Assembly: GCA_973895155.1 (NCBI GenBank) | Contig: OZ316897.1 | Location: 5,394,001 to 5,458,000 of the forward strand | DNA length: 64,000 bases | Origin: Marsupella aquatica | Taxonomy: Eukaryota > Marchantiophyta | Direction of reading: 5' to 3' | Shown here: positions 10,155-21,112 of the stretch, in pieces | Position numbering within the stretch: position 1 is the stretch's first letter | Layout: every line of letters starts with the position of its first letter | Position numbers and translations under genes: made by a program | The notes under the pieces: model-generated | Databases searched by the model: none | The model's input: the letters and a program-made list of their open reading frames with translations, nothing else | What the model was told of the DNA's origin: nothing

Positions 10155-12203
10155 ATGCTGGATTTTGTGAGTAGATTGACTGAAGAAAAAGTGTTTGGAG
10201 AGGAAAATACCATTGTCAACCAAGAGGGAAGTCTAACCAAAGAGGGGTTTGCAAAAGAAAATAGTGAGCTTGAGAACTCTACATTAAAGGAGGCCAAGGC
10301 CAAAACTGACCTAGAGGAAAAGCTTACAAGTCAAGACCAGACCAGTAAAGAGAAGAATCCAATCAGGGATACACCTTTGAAGAAAGTGGAGGAACCTTGG
10401 AAGGGAGGCTTGAGGCTAGCACAATTGGAGGAGGCATTAGATCCAACCTTGAGGAACCGCATGGAGGTGATCAGATCCGAGCAATACAGGAAAATTTCAG
10501 TGAAGGAGGGTAAGGACTTTAATTTGGGGTATGCTCTCAGCCCACCTGAAGAGAAGACCATTCAAAATCTACTAGCTGACTATGTAGATATCTTTGCATG
10601 GAGTCATATTGATCTCACTGGAGTTAACCCTGAACTAGGAAAGCATAGGATTGATTTGATGTTGGGAGCCAGACCAGTTCGCCAAAGGCAATATAGAATG
10701 AATCCAAAATATTCATTGATGGTGAAAGATGAGATTGATAAATTATTGGAGGCTGGTTTCATATATCCTGTGCTTAATAGTGAATGGGTATCACATATAG
10801 TTGTTGTGGCAAAAAAGTCAGGATCTGATGGAAAACCAAAAATCAGAGTGTGTCAAGATTTTAGGAAGTTGAATGAGGCCACTAAGAAAGACCATTACCC
10901 TATCCCTTTTACCGACATGGTACTGGACATAGTAGGTGGATGGGAGATCTATAGTTTCTTGGATGGCTATTCAGGTTACAACCAGATATGGATAAGGAAG
11001 GAAGACCAGCTCAAGACCGCCTTCACCACGGAATGGGGAGTATTTGCCTTTAGGAGGATGCCCTTTGGTCTATGCAATGCACCAAGCATGTTCCAACGTT
11101 TGATGATGAACATTTTTCATGACTTTCTAAGGGATTTCTTGGAAATTTTCATTGATGACTTTGCGGTGTATAGGAAAAAGGAGGATCATGTAGACAACCT
11201 AAGAAAGACATTTCAGAGGTGTCGTGAGACTGGTCTGAAGTTACACCCAGGCAAGTGTTACTTTGGAGTCAAAGAGGGTATTCTGCTTTGCCACGAGGTG
11301 TCCAAGAAGGGGATTGAAGTGGACCAGGAGAAGGTTGGTGTATGGCTAAGAGTTATGTTCCCTACTACCGTGACTGAGGTAAGAGGCTTTCTTGGCTGTG
11401 TGAACTACTATAGGAGGTTCATCAAAGACTTTGCAAAGGTAGCCCTACCCTTGACTACAATGTTAAAGAGAGGATCAGAGTTTGAGCCTACTGTTGAGAG
11501 AATGGCTAGTTTCAAAGAGTTGAAAAAAATATTATCAGAAACACCCATTCTTAGCTCACCTGATTGGAGTAAAGAGTTTTATGTATATGTGGATGTCTCT
11601 GGTTTTTGTATTGGTGTTGTATTAAGCCAATTAGATGACCAGGGAAGAGACCATCCAATTTACTTTGCAAGTAGACTCCTAGCACCAGCAGAGAAAAACT
11701 ACTCACCTACTGATAGGGAAGCTCTAGGTATCATCTACTCATGCAAGAAGTTTAGGCACTATTTATTGGGTTACAAAGTCATCTTCCATACTGATCACAA
11801 TGCTTTGAAGTATATGGTGAACAAGGCTGATGTAACCGGTAGGGTAGCAAGGTGGGTCTTGTTTTTACAAGAGTTTGATTATGAAGTAAGAGTTAGACCT
11901 GGAAAGAGTCATGGCAATGCTGATTTTTTCTCAAGGATTGATGGGCCAACAGACCAGGCTGAGGTGGATGATCAATTCCCTGATGAGGACCTGTTCCAAG
12001 TAAAGATTGAGGATGACACATGGTACTTGGAAATCATCAACTTTCTTCAAACCGCCAGGGTACCAAGAGAGATGGTGAAAGAAGCTGCTGATGTATTGTT
12101 GAGGAAGGTCAGGCCATACATATTGGTAAAAGGTGCTTTACACAAGAAGGGCGTAGATGGAAGGCTAAGGAGGTGTCTGGAGAAAAACAAATTCATGTGG
12201 TGA
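10155..12203 (+). CDS. Reverse transcriptase-RNase H of the first gypsy element
   Basis: A 682-residue open frame. Residues about 180-370 are the RT: KIRVCQDFRKLN, FLDGYSGYNQI, MPFGLCNAPSMFQR and the catalytic FIDDFAVY. Residues about 470-600 are the Ty3-type RNase H: FYVYVDVSGFCIG, DREALGIIYSCKKFRHYLLG, TDHNALKYM and NADFFSRI. The DNA-copying step of retrotransposition would be carried out by this part. The frame ends early at 12201-12203 because of a small indel in AAAAAC. The integrase zinc domain resumes directly after this in the next frame. This is the only long intact frame of the element. Confidence 0.88.
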   Translation: MLDFVSRLTEEKVFGEENTIVNQEGSLTKEGFAKENSELENSTLKEAKAKTDLEEKLTSQDQTSKEKNPIRDTPLKKVEEPWKGGLRLAQLEEALDPTLRNRMEVIRSEQYRKISVKEGKDFNLGYALSPPEEKTIQNLLADYVDIFAWSHIDLTGVNPELGKHRIDLMLGARPVRQRQYRMNPKYSLMVKDEIDKLLEAGFIYPVLNSEWVSHIVVVAKKSGSDGKPKIRVCQDFRKLNEATKKDHYPIPFTDMVLDIVGGWEIYSFLDGYSGYNQIWIRKEDQLKTAFTTEWGVFAFRRMPFGLCNAPSMFQRLMMNIFHDFLRDFLEIFIDDFAVYRKKEDHVDNLRKTFQRCRETGLKLHPGKCYFGVKEGILLCHEVSKKGIEVDQEKVGVWLRVMFPTTVTEVRGFLGCVNYYRRFIKDFAKVALPLTTMLKRGSEFEPTVERMASFKELKKILSETPILSSPDWSKEFYVYVDVSGFCIGVVLSQLDDQGRDHPIYFASRLLAPAEKNYSPTDREALGIIYSCKKFRHYLLGYKVIFHTDHNALKYMVNKADVTGRVARWVLFLQEFDYEVRVRPGKSHGNADFFSRIDGPTDQAEVDDQFPDEDLFQVKIEDDTWYLEIINFLQTARVPREMVKEAADVLLRKVRPYILVKGALHKKGVDGRLRRCLEKNKFMW

Positions 12204-13260
12204 TGAGAGCTCTACATGAAGAGGAGGCTGGTGGACACTATGCATCGGCTACTACCTCTAGGAAAATTCTAGATGCTGGATATTGGTGGCCAACACTCCA
12301 CAAAGATGTACAAGGGTTTGTGAAGGGATGTGACCCTTGCTAACGGACAGGCCGACCTGCCATGACAAGTAACCATCATCTCACTCCTATTTTACCTTTA
12401 GCGCCCTTTGAGAAGTGGGGTATTGATTTCATTGGACCCATTACACCTGTGACCAGGAGGAAGAACAGGTATATCATCTTGGCTACTGACTATGCTACTA
12501 AGTGGGTGGAGGCTAGAGCTATAGTCAAGAATGATGCAAGGACAGCAGCCAGGTTTATGTATGAACAACTTTTCACAAGGTTTGGCTCATCCTTAGAGTT
12601 GGTGAGTGATAGGGGAGCTCATTTCTTGAATGAGATGGTGGAAGAACTCACTAATAACTACTTAGTGAAACACCACAAGACCACACCCTATCACCCTAAA
12701 GCAAATGGTCTCACAGAGAGGGCTAATGGCATCATTGACAGGATTTTAAACAAAACCGTTGCAGCTCATAAGACAGATTGGGATTACAAGCTTCATTCAG
12801 CGGTGTATGCCTATAATTTGGCATTCAAAACTACAACAGGCCATAGTCCCTATTACTTGGTTTTTGGGTAGCATTCATTGGTACCGGTGGAGTTTGAGGT
12901 GCCAACCTTAAGGGTGACGATAGAGGAGCGCATGGAGGAAGATAAAAGTTTGATGGAGAGAGCTTATCAGTTGGAGGCATTGGAGGAGACAGAGAAGAGG
13001 CCAACAAGAACTTAAAGCACAGGCAAGGGTTAACCAAGATATACCATGACAACAAATTGCGACCAATCAATTTTTGTGCAGGTGACATGGTGTTGTTGTA
13101 TAACAGCAGGTTTGCCCACTTTCCAGGCAAGCTTCACACCAGGTGGTTGGGACCTTATATTGTTCAAACTTTGCATGCCAATGGGTCTGTAGAGGTTGCT
13201 ACCTTGATTGGAGAAGTGTTCCGCGTGCGGTTGCACTATGATCGATTGAAAATATCATAA
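12203..13260 (+). pseudogene. Integrase of the first gypsy element
   Basis: The HHCC zinc domain is readable from 12203 (HEEEAGGHYA, then VKGCDPC) and is cut by TAA at 12341-12343, where the family has Gln. The core at 12362-12871 keeps the D,D,E residues: IDFIGPITP, LVSDRGAHF and NGLTERANG. A TAG at 12869-12871 (family FGQ) ends it. The C-terminal GPY/F-like module, with no chromodomain, appears after frameshifts at 13057-13260 (GDMVLLYNSRF, RWLGPYIV). The enzyme would insert the cDNA; this copy is dead. Confidence 0.83.
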
Positions 13261-13297
13261 TCAAGAGTTCTAGTGTTTGCGGGGACGCTTCACACTT

Positions 13298-13307
13298 AAG
13301 AGGGGGG
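13298..13307 (+). promoter_or_regulatory. Polypurine tract
   Basis: AAGAGGGGGG just before the start of the 3' LTR (TATGTGAG at 13309); primes plus-strand synthesis in this family. Confidence 0.75.
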
Positions 13308-13308
13308 C

Positions 13309-14774
13309 TATGTGAGACCTCTAAAAAACCAAAAAACAATAAATTTATAGTAGTGGAGTGCTTTCTCCCTTAGTCCAAGGTGGATAAAAAGTTAAAATAG
13401 TAGTTAGAGAAGGTTTATATGGCCTCTTATGAGTTTTTGGACTTAAAAAATATATTTTTGAAATGATGACACCATTTCAGAAATCCTTTGACCCAAAACT
13501 AGACCTTACTTGGGCAAGAAAAAAATAATAATTTGGCTTAGGGTTGAGGAGTTATAGCTATAAATAAATTTTGATGCCAAAATATAGGGAAAATATCTTA
13601 TAGCAATGGATAGGAAAATAATTCAAACCATTATATTTTCAGATTTCCAAGATATTAGAGAAAAGGTAAAAACATGAAATTACCATAGTTAAAAGTTAAC
13701 TAGGTAGGTAGGTGGCAAAAACTTCACCAATTGACCGAGCTACTTGGGTCCTTGGTTTTTGGTGGGCTATCTACTACCTTGTCCTTGGTCCTTGGTGGGC
13801 TATCTACTACATTGTCCTTGGTCCTTGGTGGGCTATCTACTACCTGGTCGTTGGTCTTTGGTGGGCTATCTACTACTTGGGTCCTTGGTCTTTGGTGGGC
13901 TATCTACTACTTGGTCCTCGGTCTTTGGTGAGCTATCTACTAGCTGGTCCTTGGTCTTTGGTCTTTGTGGACTTGGGCCTTGGTGCACACCACTATTTTG
14001 GACTTTGTGGGGTAGTAGCCTAGTAAGAATTGTATAAGAAGTGAAGTTTTCCTTGAGGCCAATGGCCATTCTTCCATTGTGTTCTTGCACATACTTGCTC
14101 TAGCTTGAGGAGTAGTGCTTGGATGGGGAGTTTGTGCCATGTATGAACCTCATTGTGTGTGTAGTAAAATGCTTTTACTTTGAAACCACACCTTGATGTG
14201 TACATGCACCTATGTTGAAGGAAGCTAGGTTGTTGATTGTGCTCCAATGGAGAAGTGGATGAAGATCTAAGGCCTTGGTATTTGTTATGTTGAAGTTGAG
14301 AGGTGGAAGATTGTGCATTTTGAAGTTGTGTTATTAATAGTGTTTTGTTAGTGATAAGAGAAAGCTTAGACATTGAGTTGGTCACAAGCTAGAGATGTGT
14401 GGTTGAAGATCTTGGGCAGGAGCTTGAGGCGAGTCAAGACTCGTCGGTTAGACTTGGGGATGAAAGAAGTTTAAGTGAGTACTAAGGTCATTGATTAGGG
14501 TAGAGAAGGAAGATAGTTCATAGATGACAGCTATGAATATTTGGGTTTCATGGGAGAAGGATGAGAGTTGAGAGTGTGTGGTTGAAGGTAGTTTCAAGCA
14601 GAATCTATATTTCTGGTGGCGGAAACCAAACTACCTATGAGTGTGAGTATTTTGACATGATAGCAATAAATGCCCAAGGAGGACCCCCCAATAGGACCTG
14701 GTTGACATTAAAGGACAGTATTATAAGATATTTAGTGGTAAATAACTCATTAGTTCTCATGCAAGCTGTTGACA
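13309..14774 (+). repeat. 3' LTR, complete
   Basis: Runs from TA/TGTGAGACC after the polypurine tract to GTTGACA, about 1.46 kb. Its last 458 bases match the 5' LTR remnant. It contains a 33-bp tandem array (13740-13960). The LTR of the related minus-strand element also begins TATGTG. Confidence 0.85.
13740..13960 (+). repeat. 33-bp tandem repeat within the 3' LTR
   Basis: GGTGGGCTATCTACTAC recurs at 13761, 13794, 13827, 13860 and 13894, and as GGTGAGC at 13927: six units at period 33 (once 34). Because 33 is divisible by three, all forward frames stay open and give false 100-residue ORFs. It is a minisatellite in the LTR, not a gene. Confidence 0.92.
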
Positions 14775-15010
14775 ATCCATCCCACTAAATTGTGGGGTGA
14801 GACAAGGTTGCCCCCTCTCATCTCTTCTTTTTACTCTGACCACTCAACCTCTGATGTCGTTGCTTCGACACAAACTCGATGATGGATGCCTGCAAGGAAT
14901 GAGATTGCAAGACGGGAGCAGCCTGTGCCATCAGCTCTTTGCAGACAATACTGGCCTTTTCCTGGAGGCCACTGAGGAGGAATTCAACACGGCAAGATTG
15001 GGGCACTAGC
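14775..15010 (+). pseudogene. LINE (non-LTR) reverse transcriptase fragment
   Basis: Starting at the base after the gypsy LTR, one frame reads NCGVRQGCPLSSLLF, then CHQLFADNTGLFLEAT. These are the QGCPLSP and FADD motifs of LINE reverse transcriptases, with the second catalytic Asp changed to Asn (G-to-A). The fragment is about 75 residues. The gypsy element seems to have landed inside an older LINE copy, so the other half should lie upstream of the CACTA/LTR complex. Confidence 0.75.
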
Positions 15011-17190
15011 CAGGCCTTGCCACAGATAGCAGCACAATTGGTACATGATGCATGGCATTGTCGTTGGGAAAAATGTTTGACGATTGAAGTGGAGTGTGCT
15101 GGATCTAGTCGACTTGCTTTTGTCCGGCTCGAAATGATTAAGTTCTCTGTTTGTGAAGGAGAGAAAAATAGAGCAAACTGAACTTTAAAAGAAAAATAAT
15201 GGGACAAAAGAGGAATAAAAGGGCGAAAGTTGGAGCTTAGGCATAAGGATTTTGAGGCATTTAATGTGGTGGTGACACGTGGTGGCCTAGGAGGATTCGA
15301 ATTTGATAAGGACATAATGTCATTGCGGTTGAGAGTGGAGGTTAGAGAGGGAATCGGAAGCCATGCACGCATTGTAGGTTCGAGTGGAGAAAAAGAGGAA
15401 GGAAGCCGAGTGTGTTTTTTTTGTTTGTGTGTGGAGGTCTGAAGAATTTTTTTTGGAGTGGCGGAGGCATGGTGGTCGTTATTTGTCTGGTTGCGACTGC
15501 AAGCAAGACGAAACAACTGGCATGACCGTGAGGGAATTCGAATTTGAACGAGAGGACGATCAAGAAAAGAAAAGCAATATCAAGAGAACCAGAGAACTTG
15601 GAGAGCAATGAACGAGAAATGCGCGAGAACAGTTGCTTAAAGTTGAGGATGCCTGATTGGATTCTAGTAGTGCTTGGTGAAAAGTCAGACGAGCGACAAG
15701 CAAGAAGAAAGCCAAAGTTTTTGAAGTAAACAATAAGCATTCAAGAGTGCAGGACTGAAGAACGAAAAAGCTACTGACAGCTTAAGACAAACGGGAGGGT
15801 TGAATTCCGGTGTTAATTGTATTGTTTTGTTGAACGCTCATCAGACAGCCTTCAGTCGAGATTGATTGTGATGGGGAAACCTTCGTGAACGACACTGCGT
15901 TGCCACAGTTCGCTGAAACCCGACTTGGAATCACTGTCTGGTTTATTGGAACTCCGAAAAACAAAAGAAGTCTTTGATTTAAAGCTTGATTGACCAACTG
16001 GATGATTTTTCCTTGAGAAAGAAAACAAGTAGGAGTTCTACGAAAAATGCATGGCACTTGGACTGGTACTAGAAGATGAGTGATAGGAACACAAAGAAAG
16101 GAAAGACCGAAGAGCAAGTGAACAGAGACCATCGAGAAGACACAAAGAAGGTTTAAGTCATACTTAAAATGAGAAGACCGGAAGGCTTACCAAAAAAAAG
16201 AAAAAAAAAGGAATGAAAGTACGAATGGATTGACAAGGAAGTTACTTGGTTCGAGAAGGTGAAGAGGAGTCTCTGAGCAAAACAAAGAAGGAAGTGAAAT
16301 GATTGAGGGCAGGAATTAAGATTTAAATTTTTTGTCTCGGACCTAAAGAGAAGTGAGTTTATGATATTGATTAAGAGGTTCAGTTTAGAAGTGGATTACA
16401 CCTGAATTTCTACATTTGAGATTTTGGAGGTTTGAAAGAAGCTACCAGTTGATATTGCTTCATTGTTTTACTGAGTGGAATCCAGTAATAGGTTCGATAT
16501 TCAAACTAGGAACAGTACATTGTGGATTTTCCTTGGAGGAACTAGGAAGATAGACTTGGTAGAAAGGATTTTGAAGGCATGGGGTATGAAGACAGCGGAC
16601 GCAAGTTCTTTTTGCTTTGGGATTGGAAGCTTGAGGATAGAAAGAAGAAGAGCCAAGAAGAGGAATATAAAAGAAGCGATGACGTGAAAGAAGCCCGGCG
16701 AAGGTTGAAATTGTGTCCAACATGTTTGGGAGAGACCATCGATGAACCTGAAGCCGTGAACTGACCTGATGAGCTGAGTTTAGTGAGGAAACCGAGTTAG
16801 GAGATGAGCCACCAAAGAACACCTTGTAAACCTGAACCAAACTTCATATTTTGAAAATGATTGAAATAAAAGGATGACTTAAAATTATTTTATGTGATTG
16901 TAAAATGCCCTTGTGATAAAAGTGTTTAATTGTTATGGAAATGTGAGTGGTTCATTGAATTTAGATGAAAGTAGAAACTTAGTGTTTTAAGTTAAAATAG
17001 CTTAGTGTAATTTCATATTAAAAATGGAAATTGATTAGAATTAAGAAAGATTAAACTAACTTAAGAAAATACTATGATAAATCCAAGTCCCTAAAAATAC
17101 CGCTTTAAACTGGTCCCCGGACAGCATCATGTTTTTACACAACAGCTAAGAGCAGAGCAGTCTCCTGCAGGTGGGCCGGTCACTCTTTCA
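15011..17190. other. No supportable gene; purine-rich intergenic DNA
   Basis: The plus strand is rich in GA, and the minus-strand frames here have no recognisable domain. The last 100 bases may belong to the 5'-truncated methyltransferase element that follows. No 5' LTR or gag for that element was seen. Confidence 0.5.
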
Positions 17191-17193
17191 CCA

Positions 17194-18190
17194 TTGGATA
17201 CCACTCCCATTGCATGGCAGTATCCACCGGAGGGTATTTTTTTGTTGAATTTTTTTGGTGGGATTAGCACTGGATTGGCTGTTGTTCTTCAAGTAGGAAT
17301 CCTAGTGTGTTGTTACTTGTATGTGGAGACAAATGAGACAACACGAAGGGTCTCATTGCGCCATGTGGCTATGTTGGTGGATTGTCATCCACAGTTATTG
17401 CCAGTGGATGTTGTTTGTGGCTATCAGCATGCATTGCCTGCTGATATTTCATTTTTGGGGGCGGATCATTTGGATCGTGTTGGCCCCATTGATTTGGTGA
17501 TTGCTGGTTGGCCATGTCAAGGCCAATCTAGAGCTAGAGTTGGACATGGACTTCATGATCCATGATTTGCATTATTTTGGGAGATGTTATGGGTATTGCA
17601 TCATCTTCAGTTGCATCAGACACAGTCTCCAGCTTACATTTTGGAGAATATGCCACCACTCTTGGGGGATCATTGTCAGCGGATTGTTGCCAGTGTTCAT
17701 CAGGTGAGGTCTTGGATTGGACCTGCTGTGACATTATTGGATGCTGCACGTGTGGGTTCTCATGCACATTGTCCACGCTTGTGGTGGACTAATTTGTTAC
17801 TAGGTGAGGTGTTGAAGCAAGCATTTGACAACATTCCTTGCTCACCAACCTTGGTAGTGGATGATATTTTGGATTGAGGGCATCGTTCACAGGGTGTGAC
17901 CCAGCTTGACAGATCTCCATTGGCCATGGTCAATGTGGTTGGGTGCCCACGTTGTGTATTACCCACTTTGTGAGCCACTCTACTTCATATGCTTTCAACG
18001 CATGTGGCCCTAGACTTGTGTGGGATACAGCTCTATGGCAATTAGTAGAGCCCACTGCTGACGAGAGAGAGCGGGCCATGGGATTCTCCACAGGTACAAG
18101 AGCAGTTGCATCTGTATCAGAGAGTTCACGCCGCTAGGTCCTTGGCCAAGCCATGGATTAAAATTATGACTTGGATTGTCAGCTTGTGAG
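17194..18190 (+). pseudogene. C5-cytosine DNA methyltransferase domain within a retrotransposon
   Basis: Conserved motifs appear in the canonical order. Motif I is FFGGISTGLAVVLQVG; motif II VETNETTRRV; motif IV with the catalytic Cys is IAGWPCQGQSRA; motif VI is YILENMPPLL; motif VIII-like is HCPRLWWTN. After a frame change near 17900 come the IX-like ERERAMGFSTGT and the X-like SESSRR followed by VLGQAMD. In-frame stops are TGA 17563-17565 (family Arg), TGA 17876-17878 and TAG 18135-18137 (family Gln). About 330 residues remain. The enzyme class moves a methyl group from S-adenosylmethionine to C5 of cytosine in DNA. Placed directly before RT, it was probably released from or fused to the pol polyprotein. 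Confidence 0.83.
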
Positions 18191-18394
18191 TGGTTGAGCA
18201 GATTTGGATGCGCTCTGCTTTTGTTACAAATCGTCCGTTGGTGAGCTTGCAGCCTACTGAGACAGTCCATGGACCTATGGCAGGATTGGCCAAGCCTGGA
18301 CAGATTGTTGAGCACGAAGGGACTGCTCAAACTATTGCTAAATAGCAATCATCGACTATCTCTTTTCTCCTACAAAAAGATATTAGGGATTTGG

Positions 18395-19910
18395 TGGAGA
18401 GTTGGGAGCCACAGATTGGTCCTAAGTTGACAGGGGAGGAGAGACGTTGCATGCATTGATTCCTAAAGAGTTATTGGAATTGTTTTGCATTTAGCATGAA
18501 GGATTTGGGGACATTGAATGGCCTTGGTATTCAGATTGAATTGGCTAGTGATGCGCCAATCTTTCGTAGACCATACCGTTATAGTGACATGGAGAGAGCT
18601 TTGATTTGGAGCAAAACTCAGGATTTGTTGGAGGCTGGTCTGGTGGAGATCTTATACGAGGAGTATGCATCTACCATAGTGATACCAGCCAAGAAGGATG
18701 TGCATGATAATTACACGGATAGGCACATGTGTGGTGATTACCGACCTATTAATCGTCAGACAAAATCTGATCGATATGCCATGCCCACACCTGAAGAGAT
18801 CTTTGATGTTGTGGGGCATGCAAAGGTTTTTAGTTCATTGGATCTGAGGGCAGGGTACCATCAGCTTCCAATCAAACATTCTGACAGGGCCAAAACAACA
18901 TTCTGGGGAATTGATTTGCATGGCAAGATCATTTATATCAGTGGTTATTCTTACCATTTGGGTTGAAGAATGCACCAGCTGAGTTCTAGAGAGTCATGGA
19001 TCAAATTCTTGCAAGTTTGGATTTTGTCAGATGTTACATTGATGATATTTTGGTCTATTCTTCCACTGTGGAAGAACATCAGCAGCACTTGCAGATTGTA
19101 TTGGAGAGATTGAGAGAACATGGGTTGAAACTCCACCTTGGCAAGTGTAAGTTCTTCCAAGACCAGATTGACTATTTGGGCCACACTATCTATCCAAGGG
19201 GACTGGGTGTGCAATAGACTAAGGTGGAGGCCATTACACATATTCCTTGTCCTACTGATGTGAGTAGAGTTTGTGCATTCTTAGGATTGGCGAGCTACTA
19301 CAGGAGGTACGTTAAAGGATTTAGCCAGCTTGCTAAACCTTTAACCATACTCACTAAGTTGGATCAGGAGTGGATTTGGGGTGATGACCAGGAGGATGCC
19401 TTTCAGGAGTTGAAAGAAAGATTGGCATCATCCCCTATTTTGAGAACCCATTTCAGGAGGAGACCATTTCAGCTACACACTGATTGGAGTGGAGTAGGAC
19501 TTGGAGCAGTGGTGACTCAAAAGGATGATGGGGGGAATGAGTTTGTTGTGGCTTATGCCAGTAGATCAAACAATTCAGTAGAGGCTAAGTATAGCTCTTA
19601 TGAGGGAGAGTGTTTGGCAGCAGTGTGGGCTGTGGCACACTTCTGTTGCTACTTGTTTGGTAACCCCTTCACCTTGATCACTGATCATCAGCCTCTCAAG
19701 CTCGCTCTCAAGTGGTTAATGGAGTTTGACAAGCTTACAGGGGAGCTTGCACGATGGGCATTGTTGTTACAGGAGTATGATTTCCAAGTGGTGCATGGGC
19801 CTGGAAAAGTGAACTTGGATGCAGATGGATTGAGCCGCAATCCATGTACCAGTCAAGAGGATGAGACTGGAGTCAGATGGCATGATGAGTCAGATAAGGA
19901 GATGGTATAG
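18395..19910 (+). pseudogene. Reverse transcriptase-RNase H of the methyltransferase element
   Basis: The frame starts in WEPQIGPKLTGEE, has a TGA (family Arg likely) near 18457, then runs as MKDLGTLNGL. RT motifs: HMCGDYRPINRQT, FSSLDLRAGYHQLPI, and after a frameshift near 18960 the catalytic CYIDDILVYSS. A TAG at 19215-19217 interrupts. RNase H follows: LHTDWSGVGLGAVVTQ, YEGECLAAVWAVAHF, ITDHQPLKLAL, DADGLSRNP. The RT is of the YIDD type and differs clearly from the FIDDF RT at 10155-12203, so the two gypsy elements belong to separate lineages. Confidence 0.84.
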
Positions 19911-19917
19911 ATGGAGT

Positions 19918-20565
19918 TTGGACTTTTCTGGTCCATTACCTCTTACCCAATGACATAATCAATATGTTTTGGTTATGGTGGAGCACTTCTCCAAATGGAT
20001 TGAGCTAGTGGCATTGCTAGATAAAGCTAGTGGAGGAGTTGCTGCCGCATTTTGGGATCGAGTACTCAATCATTTTGGAGCACCAGCTGAGGTGTTGATT
20101 GATCAAGGAACTGAGTTCCGTGGAGAGTTTGAGAGTTTGTGCGAGCAAGCTCTGATTGATCATCGTACTACTTCTCATGACCATCCTGAGGCAGATGGAT
20201 TGGCTAAGAGAGTAGTACAAACTGGGAAGAGAGGATTGCATGTTGGTCATCTGAGAGATTGAGATCTCTAGCTACCTTGGTTAGCCATGGGCTATCATTT
20301 CAGTCGACAAGCATCACTTGCATCCTTCTCACCTTATTTCTTGCTCTATGGTAGAGAGCCAGATTTGCCAGCAACTATTCATTGTGATACTGCATCGGTT
20401 GTGAACTTGGATAATCCCGATGTTTGGGTCAAGGTTTGTTTAGAGAGGGCAAGGATTTTTGAGAGAGTCATGCCCATGGCCTTTGACAACCTTGCCATTG
20501 CCCAACATCTTTATACTTTGCGGTATGCCACTATTCGTGGAGGAGGTTATCGTGGGAGGATTTGA
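19918..20565 (+). pseudogene. Integrase core and C-terminal part of the methyltransferase element
   Basis: DFSGPLP-like text near 19920 starts the core; the zinc-binding HHCC domain that should precede it is missing, since RNase H ends only about 60 bases earlier. MVEHFSKWIELV and VLIDQGTEFRGEF carry the second Asp. The catalytic Glu is replaced by Lys (DGLAKRVVQT, GAG to AAG), so even a repaired frame would be inactive. A second frame at 20287-20565 gives SPYFLLYGREPDLP, the usual C-terminal boundary of gypsy integrases. Confidence 0.8.
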
Positions 20566-20635
20566 CAATTCTTGGTGATTATGTTTGTTTGCAGTAGACA
20601 ACACCAACTAGACGTACACTTGATGTGATCGCGGG

Positions 20636-20944
20636 TTGGACCATTTACGTGTGCGTGAAATGTTGCTTTCTAGTGTCCTGATGTTGGAAGGGCGTGATGG
20701 TATGGTTTGGAAGGATCATGTGCACAACTGTGCACCATGTCATCTTCCAAACATTGATGGTATGGTGGATCCAAACTTAGCACATGTTCATGTTGGTTTG
20801 AAGTGTATGTTGTGTGGATCTGCTCAGGGAGCAGCTACTATGTTGATTTGTGATAAGTATTCTAGAGGGATGGCACATGTCGTGTTTGACACCACCATTT
20901 CAGGTGATTCCTAGTGGAACATGGTTGTGTCCTCAGTGTTGGTG
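20636..20944 (+). pseudogene. PHD zinc finger at the integrase C-terminus
   Basis: One frame reads GLKCMLCGSAQGAATMLICD; after a single-base slip in AGAGGGATGG the next frame reads GWHMSCLTPPFQVIPSGTW and LCPQC. Together these match the C4HC3 PHD-finger layout: Cys pairs, WHxxC, PPxxxIPxGxW and CPxC. The fourth Cys is Tyr (TGT to TAT, a G-to-A change). PHD fingers bind histone H3 tails, often by methylation state. In this position the finger takes the place where chromoviruses carry a chromodomain, so a role in choosing insertion sites is a reasonable inference. Confidence 0.78.
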
Positions 20945-21104
20945 AATCCAACTAGTTATCAATTGTGTTCTCTTGAAAGATATGGATTGCAGGTGGGTGA
21001 TCAATGGGCTCACTTGCACCCGACCTGATTTTTGCACCTAAAAAGGTGTATATCAACCTTGTAGAACTCATGGCTAGCTAGAGTTAGGGGACCTTACTCC
21101 CAAC

Positions 21105-21112
21105 TAGGGGGG
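21105..21112 (+). promoter_or_regulatory. Polypurine tract of the methyltransferase element
   Basis: TAGGGGGG just before TTTTGGACATG, the start of the LTR-like sequence. It follows the last coding trace by about 150 bases. Confidence 0.5.

Larger units (their letters stand above)
6877..14774 (+). mobile_element. Athila/Tat-like Ty3/gypsy LTR retrotransposon, decayed
   Basis: Order: 5' LTR remnant (6877-7339), tRNA-Asp-type PBS, gag, protease, RT-RNase H, integrase, polypurine tract, full 3' LTR to 14774. The RT has FIDDF in place of YxDD and the surrounding text (FLDGYSGYNQI, RMPFGLCNAPSMFQR) is of the Athila/Tat, non-chromodomain branch. The two shared LTR parts (about 460 bases) differ at roughly ten positions plus a small indel, so the insertion is not recent. 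gag and integrase carry stops and frameshifts; the RT frame is open. The outer half of the 5' LTR was displaced by the CACTA insertion and should lie upstream of the window. Confidence 0.88.

Noticed and set aside
13712-14037. Three overlapping ORFs with GPWWAIYYLVL-type repeats
   Set aside because: Products of the 33-bp LTR minisatellite; the period is a multiple of three, so every frame stays open.
14818-15516. 232-residue minus-strand ORF
   Set aside because: Overlaps the LINE RT fragment in antisense and has no recognisable domain.
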